A DNA stretch of 64,000 bases. Source: Aquibaculum sediminis. GTDB lineage: Bacteria; Pseudomonadota; Alphaproteobacteria; Kiloniellales; DSM-21159. This document shows, one piece after another, positions 62,895 to 64,000 of this stretch; within the stretch, counting starts at the first letter, position 1; each line of letters opens with the position of its first letter. The notes below the pieces were generated by a model. The model was given only the letters and a program-made list of their open reading frames with translations, was not told the DNA's origin and made no database searches. The stretch lies in the NCBI RefSeq assembly GCF_040712085.1, contig NZ_JBFCVK010000003.1:248001-312000 (forward strand), given 5' to 3'. Both the position numbers and the translations under genes were made by a program.

Positions 62895-64000
62895 GCCGTC
62901 TTCCTGTCTCGCTTTTGATTGGGTTGCCCCGGCCCGCGGCGCAGGCGAGGACGCGTGGCACTGCCCGGCGGCTGCGGCAGCGTGGCAAACTGCGGCTGGC
63001 TCTGGGCCGCCGCCGCTTCCTCGGGGGACGCCTTGGTCAGGCGCACCCGCAGATCGTACCAGGCGGCTTGCCCCGTGATGGGGTCGCTGGCGGCGTAGCG
63101 ATAGCCGCCTTCGCGCTCCGGCAGCAGCTCGCCGATCAGATGATTGAGCAGAAAGCCCTTGCGCGCTTCGGGCGCGTCCGGCGCCAGATTCCAGGCGCCT
63201 GAGCGCTTGCCGATGGCATTCCAGGTCCAGACCGTGTCCGAGTTGACGCCGTCCATCACCGCGATTTGCACCACGATGCGCCCGTGCGGGCTTTCCAGCG
63301 CCACCCAATCGCCATCGGCCAGGTCCTGCGCCTCGGCGCGGGCTCGGGCCATGTAGAGGCAGTTCGAGCCGTGGATCTGGCGCAGCCAGGCGTTCTGCGA
63401 GCCCCAGGAGTGATACATGGCCATGGGGCGCTGCGTGACCGCGTGCAGCGGATAGGCCGCGGCATCGCCGATCGCCTCCTCCTCGAGCGGCTGGTACCAG
63501 AAGGGCAGGGGGTCGAAGTAGCGTGTCAGCCGCGCGCGCTCGTGCTCGGGCGGGAGAAGGGGGCCATGCGCCTGGGCGGCAAGCCGAAAGCGCTGCAGCG
63601 GCTCGCAGTAGAGGCGCAGGGTGATGGGTTCGGCCTTCGGCAGGAAGCCGTGGCTGACCGCCCAGTCCAGGTAGGCGCGGTTGTCGAAGCGGTAGTAGCG
63701 CTCCTCGGGCGCCAGTTCGCTGCGCCAGAAGCAGCCCTGCTCGACGTAGCGCTCGAGCTGGCGAGGGTGCGGCGCGCCCTTGCCCTTGGCCTCGCCGTCA
63801 TCGCCCCGGAAACCGGCAAGCGGGCCGATGCCGGGTGCGCGCTCGTGGTTGACGATGTAGTCGGCATAGCCGCCGGGAAAGCGCGGCGTGCCGTCTTCCT
63901 GCGTCATGCCGGGCAGGCCGAGCCGCGCGCCCAAATCGAGCAGCACGTCCTGGAAGGGGCGAACGTCCCGGTCGGGCGCCACCACCGGCTGGCGGATCGC
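62891..64000 (-). CDS. Molybdopterin oxidoreductase, C-terminal part (DMSO reductase family; cut by window edge)
   Basis: The frame is open to the right edge and gives 369 C-terminal residues. The late molydopterin-dinucleotide binding part is seen as PLHAVTQRPMAMYHSWGSQNAWLRQIHGSNCLYM and DGDWVALESPHGRI. Large subunits of this kind in DmsABC/SoeABC-type complexes oxidise sulfite or reduce DMSO. The gene order A-B-C and the B and C features favour a SoeABC-type sulfite dehydrogenase (inferred). The N-terminal iron-sulfur and Tat regions lie outside the window. Confidence 0.85.
   Translation of the reverse strand, partial: AIRQPVVAPDRDVRPFQDVLLDLGARLGLPGMTQEDGTPRFPGGYADYIVNHERAPGIGPLAGFRGDDGEAKGKGAPHPRQLERYVEQGCFWRSELAPEERYYRFDNRAYLDWAVSHGFLPKAEPITLRLYCEPLQRFRLAAQAHGPLLPPEHERARLTRYFDPLPFWYQPLEEEAIGDAAAYPLHAVTQRPMAMYHSWGSQNAWLRQIHGSNCLYMARARAEAQDLADGDWVALESPHGRIVVQIAVMDGVNSDTVWTWNAIGKRSGAWNLAPDAPEARKGFLLNHLIGELLPEREGGYRYAASDPITGQAAWYDLRVRLTKASPEEAAAAQSQPQFATLPQPPGSATRPRLRRGPGQPNQKRDRKTA

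Overview
This is a gene-dense, high-GC segment of a bacterial chromosome, almost certainly from an alphaproteobacterium, probably of the Rhodospirillales/Kiloniellales type (inferred). The strongest evidence is gene order. hemE and a DUF299 kinase/phosphorylase gene (followed by maf, aroE, coaE and dnaQ) flank a roughly 390-bp non-coding segment, as at the Caulobacter/Rickettsia replication origin. A mnmG-rsmG-parA-parB cluster carries perfect parS palindromes, and there is a complete ccmABCDEFGHI System I cytochrome c cluster. HemJ, ETF-QO, TIGR02302/DUF4175 and a DUF6489-like protein fit the same group. Nothing looks like a prophage, an insertion sequence or a CRISPR array.

Left part (1-17 kb): the end of a FAD-dependent oxidoreductase gene; a RES/Xre toxin-antitoxin pair just downstream of tRNA-Arg(CCT); pip; a degenerate nuclease-like exported protein; hisI; a membrane coiled-coil protein with two small transferase genes (TIGR04283/TIGR04282 types); acetoacetate-CoA ligase; two tandem EamA transporters; acetoacetyl-CoA reductase; uvrB; the ahpC-ahpD peroxide defence operon; and a polar amino acid ABC transporter.

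Middle (18-36 kb): the leftward ccm operon (ccmA to ccmI), mnmE, a DUF6489-like gene, a DUF255 thioredoxin-domain protein, dienelactone hydrolase, quinone reductase, rho, and the haem genes hemJ, hemH and hemE. The putative chromosomal origin lies at 36343-36734. It has DnaA-box-like 9-mers and an AT-rich patch. Genes on the two sides point away from it.

Right part (36.7-64 kb): DUF299, maf, aroE, coaE and dnaQ in overlapping array; moaB; lytic transglycosylase; a family 4-like uracil-DNA glycosylase; ETF-QO; a TPR protein; ispE; a TlpA-like thioredoxin divergent from argH-lptM-lysA; a large TIGR02302 protein; parB-parA-rsmG-mnmG with two parS sites; the glutathione-dependent formaldehyde pathway (fghA and class III adh); and a three-subunit molybdoenzyme of the DMSO reductase/sulfite dehydrogenase type that runs off the right edge.

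The window is mainly core, origin-proximal housekeeping DNA. The less expected items are the origin itself, the parS palindromes, a small dispersed repeat containing GCGATCCGGTCTA, the toxin-antitoxin promoter architecture, structured leaders and spacers in ahpC, ahpC-ahpD and ccmB-ccmC, and a few proteins whose canonical active-site residues are missing.
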